Below, one piece after another: positions 33,536-45,149 of a stretch of 64,000 nucleotides of DNA; position 1 is the stretch's first letter; every line of letters begins with the position of its first letter. The stretch comes from Antrodiella citrinella. Taxonomy: Eukaryota > Basidiomycota > Agaricomycetes > Polyporales > Steccherinaceae. The stretch spans positions 62,001-126,000 of the forward strand of contig SGPM01000025.1 in the NCBI GenBank assembly GCA_004802725.1, written 5' to 3'. The position numbers and the translations under genes were made by a program. The notes below the pieces were generated by a model, which saw only the letters and a list, made by a program, of their open reading frames with translations, searched no databases and was not told the origin of the DNA.

Positions 33536-34565
33536 GTTTCAACGATCTCAAGCGGTCAAGAGTCGAAGCAAAAGTAAGGTGGAAGTGGGGATCGTCGTAG
33601 ACACAACAAGAAGAATGAATTTTGAAAAAGGCTACTGTATTATTGAACGATCTGCAAAGTGCAGAGCAAAGGCTATGATATTCCGGCGTCCCGAATGGAC
33701 CGGAGGGTAATTTTCTTCGAAGATCAGGGACACGCCCACGTGACAAAACGCGTCGCGACGTGAATCAGAACACTTTCTGCTTAAGATCCATGTGCACGAA
33801 TTCAAACACAGTAGTATACACGAACTGTACCCCCAAAAGAACAGGAAACATGAACAACACACACCACACAGAACGTCGAAAAAAATTGATGTATTCTGCT
33901 AGCTAGACAACAAGACCATGAGTACAAGAGATCCGTCGGTAGTACCTTGGCATTACGCATGCGAGATGAAGGTGAACCTGTGAACAGAGAGTCAGCATGA
34001 ATGTCTCAATGTGAAGGAAACGAGGATCAGAGATCTTGGTGGAAAAATAGTCTCATTGGGTGTAAGCCCTCTGAAGTAGCAAATATTATAAAGATATAAC
34101 ATCATGTCGACATAGAACTCGACCAACAGAGACAAAAACTCACCATTGCTAGGACACTAACGTCTCTCATTGACAGCCTCGAGCCATAGGCCACTACCCG
34201 GAACGCACTACTTTCATGCTGGAAATTCTCGAAGGGCCTGAGACCCAAAAGTACAGTCAAAATCAAAAGAGTATATCCAAATGATGCATGCGCATAGCCA
34301 GGACAATGATTAGAGGTCATGGAGGGAGAATTGGAAGTACGAAAGGGAAGGGAGATAAATGCAAACGCCAGCGAACCAGCGCGAGCGTGTTCAATTTAGC
34401 GCCAAAATATCTCGTACTTTTATGGCAACGGCATTTGCCGAGACTGTACAGTACCAAGTCACGGTGGCTGTCACGTTCCGCCGTCTACAATGGAAAGCAT
34501 TATCGACGACGACGAGCGCATTATCCCAGCCGACGACGACGACCGCCGCCTTTTCATAATCAACC
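33536..34565. other. Divergent intergenic region upstream of RACK1
   Basis: About 1 kb between the nucleoside hydrolase and RACK1 starts. No supported exon. An ACGCGTCGCG string lies near 33749. The last 70 bases before the RACK1 ATG are rich in GAC/ACG triplets. Confidence 0.4.
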
Positions 34566-35847
34566 ATGGAGCAACTACGCTATTTGGGATCCCTCCAGGG
34601 CCACGGTGGATGGGTTACCGCCATCGCCACCTCTTCAGAGAACCCCGACATGATTCTCACTGCGTCCCGAGGTGCGTGCAATCAATTCTGTGGTGAACGT
34701 GTTACTCATGGACGCGATCTATAGACAAGACCATAATTGTCTGGACATTGACCCGTGACGAAAACTCGTACGGTTACCCTAAGCGTATCCTGCACGGACA
34801 CAACCACTTCGTTTCCGACGTCGTCATCTCCTCCGACGGCCAGTTTGCGCTCTCCTCCTCGTGGGACCACACCCTCCGTCTGTGGGACCTCAACACTGGA
34901 CTCACGACCCGTCAATTCATTGGCCACACCTCCGACGTTTTGTCTGTCAGCTTCAGCGCTGATAACAGGCAAATCGTGTCCGGTTCGCGCGACAGGACCA
35001 TCAAGCTCTGGAACACCCTTGGTGAATGTAAATACGATATCAAGGATGATGGTCACACCGAGTGGTATGTTGCATTCATTTCGGCAGTTGAGATGAACAA
35101 CTAACTTGCGTTTCTTCAGGGTATCGTGTGTACGATTCAGCCCCAACGTCCTGAACCCTGTCATTGTCTCCTGCGGTTGGGACAAGGTTGTCAAGGTGAG
35201 ACAGCATTCTATCCCGCCGTGCGGTGTGATGTTACAAACAATATTTGCTACTTCAGAGGGGCTCAACCCCAATGAGACTATATTAATCACCAAGATCTCT
35301 GACCTGTCGACTTTTTTTGCCATTTGTCTGATTTTCTGACATTTAAATGCTCATCTCGCTCTTCTCAACCTAGGTCTGGGAACTCTCAAAATTCAAGCTC
35401 AAGACCAACCACTACGGCCACACCGGTTACATCAACACCATCTCCGTATCACCCGATGGCTCACTCGCCGCCTCCGGTGGTAAGGACGGAATCACCATGC
35501 TCTGGGACTTGAACGAGGGCAAGCACCTCTACTCCCTCGAGGCTGGCGATGTTGTCAACGCCCTCGTCTTCTCCCCCAACCGTTACTGGCTGTGCGCTGC
35601 CACCGCCACCTGCATCAAAATTTTCGATCTTGAGAGCAAGTACGCAAACAGAGCTTTCCGGAGCCGTTTCGAGTGACTGACGATGTTTCCGCGCAGGTCC
35701 ATTGTTGACGAGCTTAAGCCTGACTTCGCTCAGGCTGCGACAGCGCGGGATCCCGAGTGTGTTTCCATCGCCTGGTCAGCGGATGGTCAGACCCTCTTCG
35801 GTGGCTTCACGGACAACCAAGTCCGTGTGTGGACTGTCACCTCATAA
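34566..35847 (+). CDS. RACK1: RACK1 / Asc1 / Cpc2, guanine nucleotide-binding protein beta-like
   Basis: Seven-bladed WD40 protein bound to the head of the 40S ribosomal subunit, linking translation to signalling. The start is [20 protein letters not shown] at 34566, and the product is about 314 residues. WD repeats are easily seen: [68 protein letters not shown] and the last [10 protein letters not shown] before TAA at 35845-35847. Four introns interrupt it. The third (about 35196-35373, near 178 nt) is three times longer than the others and contains a box C/D snoRNA. It is almost identical in sequence to other fungal Cpc2 proteins as I know them. Confidence 0.96.
35222..35306 (+). ncRNA. 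snR24: Box C/D snoRNA U24 (snR24), intron-encoded
   Basis: Within the long RACK1 intron. A C-box-like TGATGT is at 35227-35232 and a D box CTGA at 35299-35302. Between them are AATATTTGCTACT (about 35240-35252), an internal ATGAGA (C'-like, 35272-35277) and CACCAAGATCTCTGA ending at the D box. The two guide segments are those of yeast snR24 and human U24. They are complementary to adjacent stretches of the large-subunit rRNA, GATCTTGGTG and AGTAGCAAATATT, which guide 2'-O-methylation. In S. cerevisiae snR24 also lies in the intron of ASC1, the RACK1 ortholog. Exact ends are approximate. Confidence 0.85.
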
Positions 35848-36727
35848 ACATCTTCCATATCTAAACATTGGAGGAAGTGATTGTACGAGTGGCGCGGTTG
35901 GGGTGTTAGTGTTGCTACCTTCATCGCACTTTATGCATTATGTAGTGCTTGTTGTATCCTTCGACGCCAAAAGCATCGTTTTGCACTGTGAAGAAGTACT
36001 CTCGACTGTGACCGAGTCAACAGCTATTAAATTAGTTTGCGGAAATTGCCGACAGTCCTTTTGCTCTCGCTGCAGCAGGTAAAACGTGGCACTGGTACTG
36101 TATTTTGGCTTCTTCAATCTCGCTCATGACCATCTTACGACATTGCATCTTACACACGAGGAGTGCTATCTGTGATATCTGTATCATTTTATGGGTATCT
36201 TTATCCTACGTGCTACTGAGCGCTGAAAAATCGGACATGAACCCTCCCGAATTCCGGAAGACCTTGAGTCCGCGACATGTGCAGTATGTTGCAGCTCGGA
36301 ATGAAGCTGCTGCGAGGTCACGGTGCAGTGGATTCACTCCAGTTTACTCCGCGTTCATGACATTTGTATCTCATCCCTCGCGTTTTGCAGATACCGTGCG
36401 GTTCAAGTCTCTTCATTGAATTTGAATACACGCAGCAGCGGCTGTCACCGGTTCTACAGAACAGCGCGCGGTGACCCTAAACAAGCACCCGCTGACAACG
36501 CGCCAGTACTGTGAACGTACTGACGATGATCTATGAGCTGAGCGGCGATGATCTGTAAGTTGGCGTTCGGCACCAATCTCGCACCAATACAGTAGTCAAG
36601 ATTGCAGTGTTGGGCTTGTCGATCATGGATCCCTCGAAGATGATGCAGTATATATCCCCACATTTCTATTGTATCGAACAACAATTGACACCTGCACGCT
36701 TTTCGACCCCTTAGGCTCCCTCTTTGC
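35848..36727. other. Intergenic, no gene seen
   Basis: About 880 bases with RACK1 3' UTR and the promoter of the F-box-like gene. No supported exon on either strand. Confidence 0.4.
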
Positions 36728-38181
36728 ATGTCTTCGTCCCCTGCCAAACGCGTCCTCGTCCGTCCCAAAAGCGCACCATCTCAGCCAGATCCTCCAGTGG
36801 GATTCACTCCACCTCGAAATATGATGCCAGACGAACTTTTAGAGGATATACTTCTCCGTGTCTGGCTCTCTAGAGACTGGGATTCATACAAGCAGAGATG
36901 GTACTTCTACCGTTCTGCTATGATGGTCAACCACCAATGGCGTACGATCCTTCACCCACTCATGCTGCGATATGCTATTTTCGAGTCCCTCGTTGATTTC
37001 CAGGTCTACGAATTTCTAATCAAGAAACACGTCGAGGACGTACGAGGAAGGGAGCCGCTGGAGACGGAAGACATACCTGCAGGCTCGAGTTCAACGGAGA
37101 TACGGAAGGACTCCTGGATGCTATTCAACACGAGCTTGATTCGTGTTCCTGGGAGTCGGACGACCTGGTATTCGTTGTCGGAGTTCCCTAACAGTCAATG
37201 GTTGAGGCTTCTCCTCCGCTCCTGCCGTCGTTGCGAGTTCCACATGCGCGACCACTGCCGTATCTCGGATTGTCGCGTCTTCGGGTCGGAGGGGCAATCG
37301 TTGCGAACCGTCACGTTCGTCATCACGTCCTCCTTATCTATCGAGGACATCAACACACTGACTGCGGCGGATGCGTCGAGGTTTCCTAATGTCACGACGT
37401 TGCACATATTTCACTCTCAGAATGCCGATCTCAAGAGAATTTCCACGTACTTGCTCGAGGTCAAAGCGATCTTGATCCTCTTTCCCAATCTCAAACACCT
37501 CACCCTCGATTCTTCCGTATCTCTTCTCTCGTTGACATCACTCCTCACCCACCTCGAAACTTTGACTCTGGACGTTCCGCCTGTCTACATTCAGGACAGT
37601 CATGCGACATCCCTCATGGGGTGGAATATCTCCGCTGCGCTCAAAGTGGTCGTCTCTCCTAAGCCTGAAGGCGAGAACAGCAGCAGCAACCCGGGAGAGA
37701 GGATGTTCCGTCCAAAAAAAATCACGATTATTACCGAAGAGACTCTTCCAACCGGGTGGCATAAGCTCGCGGAGGCATGTGAGCATTTCGGCGTGAAGCT
37801 GGTGCATCATGTCGGGTACACGAAGGACGATGCCTATCCAGGACCTCTGACGGCAAGGGAGGCTGCCCTTGAGAACATCCGGCTATCCATGGGTGAGTGT
37901 CAACGCCACCCACAAATCCGACATGCGTTATTGGCTAACGGATACGTTTCCGTATAGCGGGGTGGGAATTCTTTGAGATCCTGCCTATAGCGATCTCGAA
38001 GGATCTGGAGACACTTATGGAGCATTGCAAGCAGGAGACTGAAAAGTTGAAGAATATCCTGCAGAAGCTTGATGACGACGCTGTCAAGTCGGATTCAGAA
38101 TCGCAGCAGCATTCCCAAGTAATTATTTCTGCAAAGCTTAGCTCAAACGATGCTGACATGAATACGACAATTACGCAGTGA
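36728..38181 (+). CDS. F-box-like protein
   Basis: Two exons, start ATG 36728, stop TGA 38179-38181, about 460 residues. The F-box-like motif is MPDELLEDILLRVWL at about residues 34-48, followed by a helix and MVNHQWRTILHP. The rest has leucine-rich stretches (FPNLKHLTLDSSVSLLSLTS) typical of the large basidiomycete F-box/LRR families, and a C-terminal predicted coiled helix (MEHCKQETEKLKNILQKLDD). The single intron near the 3' end joins LSM|AGWEFFE in phase. As a family such proteins are SCF ubiquitin-ligase adaptors; target and even the ligase role are inferred. Confidence 0.72.
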
Positions 38182-38936
38182 CAGCGAACCTTTGTCTGAG
38201 TTAATTCTCTGTGAGTAACTTGGACAGAAGGAACTTTCCGTACTATATAGATTCCAATGGCTGATCGTTTGAACTTGACAGCGCCGATAACATTTTCGCT
38301 AGAAGACTTGCACCGACATTGCGCGCAGCGCACATTTGCTTCAAGAAGCTGCCCTTGACTATCTCGATTTTCGGCACGGAAGAATGTAAAGTCCGTCTGT
38401 CACCTACTATTAGATTATCAGCACTGCAGCCTGACACGCCTTTCTTTCTAAGTCTCCAGATCCATTGTAGAACAATGTACACATGCGGTGCCACTCCCCT
38501 TCATGAACAACTGCTAAAAGCTATTGTGCACACCTCCATGGCAACCGGTAATCATTACCACCACGTATTTCCCTCCAATCACCGAGCACTGCCTTCCTTA
38601 TTCGGATTCGCACGCGGACCCACAAGACGAGTGGACCCACAATCATTGTTGCCTCGTGCAATAGGCATGGCGTGGATTGCCCCGCGCGCAGGCATTGGAT
38701 ACCAAAAGGGGTTATTGACAAAGCACAATGAACATTCGTTACAGGATGGCCATGGCCACCATTATGGCTAGACGCCCTGGACGCGCGGATTATTTAAATG
38801 TCTCCTCTCCTCGCCAGGTCACTCTCTCTCATACCACACCTCCACCATATTTCCGACCGTATTTGGCTGCGAACGACTGGCTCGTTTATTTCTATTTTCT
38901 TACTCTCTCCCATTTCCCGAATCCTTTACGATCATC
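38182..38936. other. Intergenic, no gene seen
   Basis: About 750 bases. A TATTTAAAT string near 38790 could be the core promoter of the following gene. No supported exon. Confidence 0.4.
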
Positions 38937-39906
38937 ATGGCTTGCCGGCACTGGCATCCTTTGAACTCTTTGTCTGATATTGGGCAGAGGATCCGGTTTG
39001 TCGTGCAATCGCTGGGGCGGGACTCCGAGATGTACGACATCCGTACCCAGGATCAATACGAGGATAGAAATGGCTTGTGTAACCGTGCGGTGAGTGCAGC
39101 TTGTTACCCCGAAAAGCGTTCTCGTTTCCTGACTATACATTGTAGATTGCATGGTGCCCCGTCTGCTCTATCATCATCAGTCCCTCTCGTGACAACGTCG
39201 AAGAGGTCGCTATGGAAGAGCACCTCCATAGCGCGAAACATAAGGCGTGTTTGGCGGCGCATCTTGGCGTTCACGAGTGTGTCTTCCATCCGGCAGAGTG
39301 GTGCTTCAACTGTCATGGATGGTGCGCCTGTCTCTCTCCACTCATACCCTGACTGTTCTAACTCACGGATATTGACAGGTTCCCTCAATACGGACCCACG
39401 TATGCTTCCAACTATATCCACCACTTGGAGGCGTGCATTCGGATGTCTGATGGAGGTGCTGCCCCAACGTCGTATGAGACTCCCATCCTGCCTTGGATTC
39501 TCCCCTTTTCCTCTACGGGTCTGGTACGGGAGTACGTGATGGGTCTCGCAGGAGACGAGGTGCACAGGTACTACAACGTGCCACCTTCTAGTCCTGGGCT
39601 GGACGTTCTTGCGGAAATGGAGGCGTTCAGACAGAGAGGTACGCTCAGATATTCTTCGATCTGGTTCAATCGGATGCGTCCTAACTGTCGTTTTTCTTTA
39701 CCTCAGAACATCCCGTCACCTCTGATCACGACATAAACCCAGACTCCAATGAATACGATTCTTCCGACGAGGAAGACGAGGCTGGAAACTCTGATTTCGA
39801 GTTCGACTCCGACGGAGGTGTCTGGACCTCTCACAAGGACGAAGAAGACTCCGAGGAAGAATATTATGCTTCTGACGAAGGTGAAGATGAATCCGAGTCC
39901 GACTGA
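38937..39906 (+). CDS. Hypothetical Cys/His-rich protein with acidic tail
   Basis: Four exons in phase: MACRHWHPLNSLSDIGQRI..., IAWCPVCSIIISPSRDNVEE, FPQYGPTYASNYIHHLEACI and EHPVTSDHDINPDSNEYDSS. A possible zinc site is CPVC followed by HLHSAKH, spacing like a divergent C2H2 finger, and a second Cys/His group is WCFNCHGW followed by HHLEAC. The last about 60 residues are almost entirely Asp, Glu and Ser. No signal peptide or TM. No family recognised; a nuclear or nucleic-acid-binding role is only a guess from the zinc-finger-like spacing. Stop TGA at 39904-39906. Confidence 0.6.
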
Positions 39907-40266
39907 TGATCTATTCGGGGTTGATCATGATGGTGCTGGTCACCATGTTCTCGGTCAAAAATCCACATTTTTATTACTATTCCACTTTCACACTCGCTCC
40001 CTTTCTTTTGACCCAAGTTCTCTTTAGTTCTTGTCATTCAGTCATTCCATCCTTACCTTCACCTTCCCTCTCATCACCTTTTCCATCTACAACACCATAA
40101 TCCTCCCCGGTCTCTCACTACTATCCTCTCATTCTAAGTACGTTCCGAAGTCATGTATCCGCGCCAACCGTGTATCCAACATTTGTCTCTCAGCTGTCTT
40201 GTACAATACATACGCCGTTATTACTCTAGTACAAAACCTTCTATATGCTTCCATCATCAAGCCATT
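39907..40266. other. Convergent 3' intergenic region
   Basis: About 360 CT-rich bases between two converging genes. Likely 3' UTRs and terminators. No gene seen. Confidence 0.4.
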
Positions 40267-41763
40267 CTACACGATCCCAGACAAATCAAACACGTTACTC
40301 CCCTCAGCCTTAACAGCGACGCCCCTCTCAGTGACGATAGCCGTGATCAACTCAGCAGGCGTGACGTCAAAGCTGGGGTTGTACACCCCTTCGAGGTCTT
40401 CAGGTGTGACCATCACTGTGGCTTGTTCCTTCACTCCCTGTGCGTTTGATGTGAAGGGGTAAAGGGCACCGCGGACGAGACGGGCTTCCAAAGGCGGGCG
40501 GTGCTCAATTGGGATTCTGTAAAATCGGGAAGGTGAGGATGCGTGTGAGATGGGAGGGTCGGTCGGGTGGGGACTTACTGGCTGCCGTTCTCGATCTCGA
40601 GGTCGACTGTGCTGACAGGCGCGACCACGATGAAGGGGATGTTGTGACGCGCTGCGAGGACAGCAGCGTTATAGGTGCCAACCTGAGTAGCATTGGTGAG
40701 GTGGTGGGTATCGGAGGCGAAGATCAATACCGCTCACTTTGTTCGCGGTATCACCGTTCTTGGCGATCCTGTCCGCACCAACAGCTAGAGGAACACGCTG
40801 TCAGAAATTGTCGCCGACAACGATTTGAACTCATACCGATCCCATGGATCCCTTTGTGCTGGAATAGCGATCCCACCATGCTGTCGCAGAGCATCACGGA
40901 AGGGATCTTGAGACTGATCAACTCAAACGCTGTCAGTCTGTACATTTGTGAGTAAGAACCGGGAGAATTGACATGAAGGAGGACAGACCTGGACCCTTGG
41001 TGGTAAGGTGTAGATTGTGTAAAGAATGCTGTGTCGAGTTTCCTAGTTTCGTGGAGATACGTGATGAGTCCCAGAGCAGTTCCGTAGCCCTGAGAGACGA
41101 GGTCAACCTCCAAAGAATGTGACAGAAAGCTGGTCCAGGACGTACGGATGTAGCCAGCGATCCAGTATTGCAGACAGTCATCACGTTCAGATGATCACCG
41201 CTCCCTCCACGCTTCTTCACCTGCTCAACAAGCCACTCTCCACCCCACTTACTCATCTCCTTGTTCCTGTACACATCCTCGCCATCGATTGCTTTCCCCT
41301 CCACGATCAAGTCCTGCGCAACCGCTCGCGCGTCCTTCCCCTCTGCGATCGAGGTGTTCAGGACTTTGGTGAGTCTGCGCGTCGCGGCGCCGAGGTTCAC
41401 AGCGGTCGGACGCGCGGTGTAGAGGTATTGCAGTTGCGGCTCGACGTGAGCTTTGAGCGCGTCGGGCGAGGAGAGGTACTCGGGTGCGGGGTCTTGCTGG
41501 AGTGCTTTGGTCAGATGGGAGGCGATGGCGAGTGCTGCAAGGGATGCGATGGCAGGCGCACCCCTGATCTATACATTCCGGCCATAAACCATGTTCGCAA
41601 TTGTGTGTGTGCGACGACATACCTTCATGGACTTGATAGCATCGTGAGCCTGTTCAATCGAATCGACGGGGAGCCATTCTGTGGTGTGTGGCAGCAAGAG
41701 CTGGTTCACGATCTCGATCTTCTCTCCTGACGTCCGAATGGATGTTAATCCCGGAGCTGTCAT
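40267..41763 (-). CDS. MRI1: Methylthioribose-1-phosphate isomerase
   Basis: Converts 5-methylthioribose-1-phosphate to 5-methylthioribulose-1-phosphate in the methionine salvage pathway. The start at 41763 is MTAPGLTSIRTSGEKIEIVN, followed by LLLPHTTEWLPV. After the first intron comes the family motif IRGAPAIASLAALAIA. The catalytic Cys lies in MTVCNTGSLATS, and the catalytic Asp in AVGADRIAKNGDTANKVGTY. The substrate loop ends in PFIVVAPVSTVD, and the C-terminal domain NPSFDVTPAELITAIVTERG is complete. Five or six short introns. The gene is intact and converges on the upstream acidic protein. Confidence 0.93.
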
Positions 41764-42153
41764 TGCTGTGCTGAATTAACCGACACATTCAGTTTTGAGA
41801 TGCCGACACAAGGATCGTAGCTTGTGGCCTCTCTTACCTTCGAGATACAGTCGCGACTGTCGCGTTGGACAAGAAGAAACCGAACGCGTCAGGTATAAGA
41901 TCTGAAATATCAATTTGACCGATCCCCGAACTTGAAGAGATTCAGCAATTTGGCTCGAACATGGCGCAACGGTATCCGGCGATTATCAGAATCAGAGGCG
42001 GATCTGGAGATCGTCGATCGTTCTTGGCGCCGGCGTAGAGATACAACGTTCAGGAGCTGTGTACGTTCGCAGTAGCATGTAGCTACTCGCACTTGCACTA
42101 CGCGATTACAGACTGTGTGCCCCAGTATTCATTGGTGAACTAATACACGGGAA
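41764..42153. other. Intergenic, no gene seen
   Basis: About 390 bases between MRI1 start and the stop of the allantoicase fusion gene, both on the minus strand. Presumably the MRI1 promoter. No exon supported. Confidence 0.4.
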
Positions 42154-44751
42154 TCAAGGTCGTGCAGGCACTTGCACCACGGGTATACCCACTGTGGAAT
42201 CTATGTGAACGATCTCACAGTCGAGTGGCTCTCCATTTCCGACCTGCGTCTCGACGCAGGTAAAATCCAACGGCTGCGAAAGACAGTGTCAGGCCCATAA
42301 TAAGCTTCAACTCGCAGTAAATTATACGTACACCTTCAAGGACGGCCATTGGATGGTCTGTCAAGACTACATATCAGCAACTGCGCTGGTCCTTGAAAGT
42401 GGAAAAAACGTACGCCAAATGCCAGTATCGTAAACAATACCCTGATTCGAAAACGCAACAAACGCCCTCAACGACTTCAAGTCCGGCCTATCATCTTCTC
42501 CATTCTTGGACACGATGACCAGATACCTATATCCAGGTGCCATCTCACCTATCTCACCTGCCTCGCTACGCGAAGGACCCATAGGAATGAACGCTTGATT
42601 TGTACAAGGATGTCTCTCGAGGACCTTGACTGGCCAAATTCCCCCAACCTCCAATGTGATCGCTTGGCAATGATACACAGACAAGCCGGCCGTCGCCCCT
42701 GCTTCTGCCGAGTAGGACGACACGATGGGCGCGAGTTTGTGGTACTTGATCGCGGTGCCTTGGTTGGCTCCCGTGATCTTCGTATTGCGCGGCGATGGGA
42801 CAGCATTGATGTCCGGGTAGGATTGGATGACTTGGCCGAACGGGGAAAATGTCTCTGGGGTGAGCGCCAATGCGGGTACGACGAAGGTGTTTGGAGTGTG
42901 AATAGTGGGAGCTTGAGACGCAGGAGGTCCTGAAGTTTCAATTTCTAAGGTCACGCTCGCTTTGACCGACGTTTCGGATGGCTGCGACACGGCGTCGGTG
43001 TGCCTACGCCCGAACAGACGTACACGCTTGACACCCCCGTCTGGATGAATGGTGATCCGGACATGCGTGTACGGCGTGTGTATGTTCTCGAGCTGGAACT
43101 GGTGTTGACGGTGAGGTCCGAGCTTCGTTCTTGGTAAGATTGTAGTCCAAGCGTCTTCAGGGAGGCTGCAAGTGTCGAATTCGGCGCTGTGCGCAGCGTG
43201 AAGTTCACAGGATTCGGGAAAGTTGCCCTTGAAATGTGCTGTATCTATCTCCGCGTGCGACAAAAGACCAGTGTCACCTCTACAAACGAAATTAGGGTCA
43301 GGAACTCTGGCAATCTTGCAAGCTTGTCACTCACAGCTTGATGATGGCCCAATCCTTGTGTCCAGGTTGACGGCTTCTCTTCGTCTCCCAACCATCGCCC
43401 ATGTCCTTTCCTACAGAAAGGCATGTTAATATCTCACGGCTGCTTACAGTGGTGCCAATACCCACCTCGACCAGGTAAAATCAAATTGGAGCCAACGCCA
43501 AAGTGTTGATCGGAAGTGAATATAACGCGTCCTCCTGCGAATACATGGGCCATGTCATAAATTTCTGCTGCATCCTGCGGGCGGACGGGCGATACATCGC
43601 CATAGACGCGAAACCGGGCCTGATGCAAAGACTTAGGGTCCGAAGACGCGCAAGTGTGACTTCGTGGTACGTACGATTCCACCATCTGGGTACATATTAA
43701 GCTTCACATAGTTCACGCTGGACGATGGCTGTATCTTGAGCAGATGTCTAGAGCTTGGACCCAACGCGATCCTTGGCAAAATCTCGGTCCACTGGTGGGA
43801 CAAGGACCTTGAATAAGTCGAGCCAAATTTCAAGATCAGGGTTCACATACCCTTGCGTCATCGACAGTCGGTGGGGTCCCTTTGTTTGAATGCAGCGCTT
43901 GCACAGTTACCTCCGGTGCTTCGTTTCCTAGGGAGCATGAAAGTGAGCGGTCGTCCGAGACTGATCGACGTGAACTCACCATTAAAATGAGCAGTGTCGA
44001 TATCAAATCCGGAAATTATACCCGTAGTGCCAAGTTTGATTATACACCTAGAATAGAGTTGCTTTTACCGTTTGTCGACGAGTCAAAACACATACGTACC
44101 AGTCGTAATCGGGATTGTGGCGTCTAGTTTCCCATCCGCTGAACAGCGCTCCTTTGGGTCCAAATTGTCCCTTCAGGCTCGGAGCAGGCTACCCAAGCAC
44201 GAAGTTCTTCAATATTGAGCCTGTGAGACAGGTGTGGACATAGAGGACACGTACCTCAACCAAAAGGAGATGGAATGCGTCGGCGAAAAACTCGTCTGAA
44301 ACGCCTTGAACGGTACCACCAAGCGCTACGCTGGAGTGTTCTGTGTGGGTTCCGAAGAGTCAGGAACTGCCCATTGTACATATGTCCTGGAGAGAAGTGG
44401 ATGCAGGGAGCATGGATGCCTCCGAATTAGAAGACCCGAAGTCAGATCCCTTCACCGAATGGAGTGATTTGGTACGACCAAGGTCGTTTGACGTGGTGCA
44501 TCTCCGTGATGCCGTCCGGAGTTTGACGAGCATTCGAAAAACGGCGAACTGCTGTACTGCGGGAGGGGCTCAGAGCCTGAGCAGCTTAGAAGTAGTTATC
44601 CAGTCCGGTTCTAGCTTCTGACTTCTGCCCGTCGCCTGCTTCATGCCACCGGCCCTCCCGATATGTAACAGTGGGACTTACCAGTGAGCGTAGAAAAGTT
44701 CGCCGTGAAATCTTCCAAAGCGATACGTTCAAAAGCAGATGATGAAGCCAT
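42154..44751 (-). CDS. Bifunctional allantoicase / ureidoglycolate lyase
   Basis: One gene encoding two consecutive steps of purine (allantoin) breakdown: allantoate to ureidoglycolate plus urea, then ureidoglycolate to glyoxylate plus urea. The N-terminus is [20 protein letters not shown], then [20 protein letters not shown] and [13 protein letters not shown], all allantoicase repeat 1. Repeat 2 has [16 protein letters not shown] and [19 protein letters not shown]. One open exon (42414-43263) runs directly from repeat 2 through a linker into the lyase domain ([51 protein letters not shown]), which proves the fusion. HHPMAVLE follows in the next exon. The tail [20 protein letters not shown] is one base out of phase with it. 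Intron 1 is unusually long, about 360 nt. Cryptococcus has a comparable DAL2,3,3 gene. Confidence 0.88.
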
Positions 44752-45149
44752 CGTCAGATTGGGAGATGATGAAGAATGTATTTCGGGCACACGATCAAGT
44801 CGTCGCTCGAGATTATAGATAACGCTCTCTAGCGGAGTTGAGCTGACAATGATTTAGCATCGTGTTCAAAACGTTCCACCGATAGCAACGAGAAGTTTTA
44901 CCGACGCCAGCGCTGCTGGATGAAGACCTTTCATAGAACAGAGAGTACTGAAACCGCTCCATTGAAGTGAGTTGGACGTTCCTCGCCTGATGCCGATCGG
45001 TGCCGAGGAACATGATGCTGACCAATCGTCCTTATAAGGCTCGTGCGGTGCGGCCACAGCGAGAATCACATGCGAATGGTCCTACTGAGACTGGTTGGCA
45101 CAGACGGCGATGGCAAAGCAGACTCAACTCCTCTTCTCTTCATCCAAGT
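44752..45149. promoter_or_regulatory. Shared divergent promoter region
   Basis: About 400 bases separate the ATG of the allantoicase fusion (minus) from that of the lipase (plus). No coding exon seen. Both promoters must lie here, so common regulation is possible but not shown. Confidence 0.45.

Noticed and set aside
34706..35323. Minus-strand open frame of 205 codons
   Set aside because: Lies opposite RACK1 exons; RACK1 assignment is certain and the frame has no motif.
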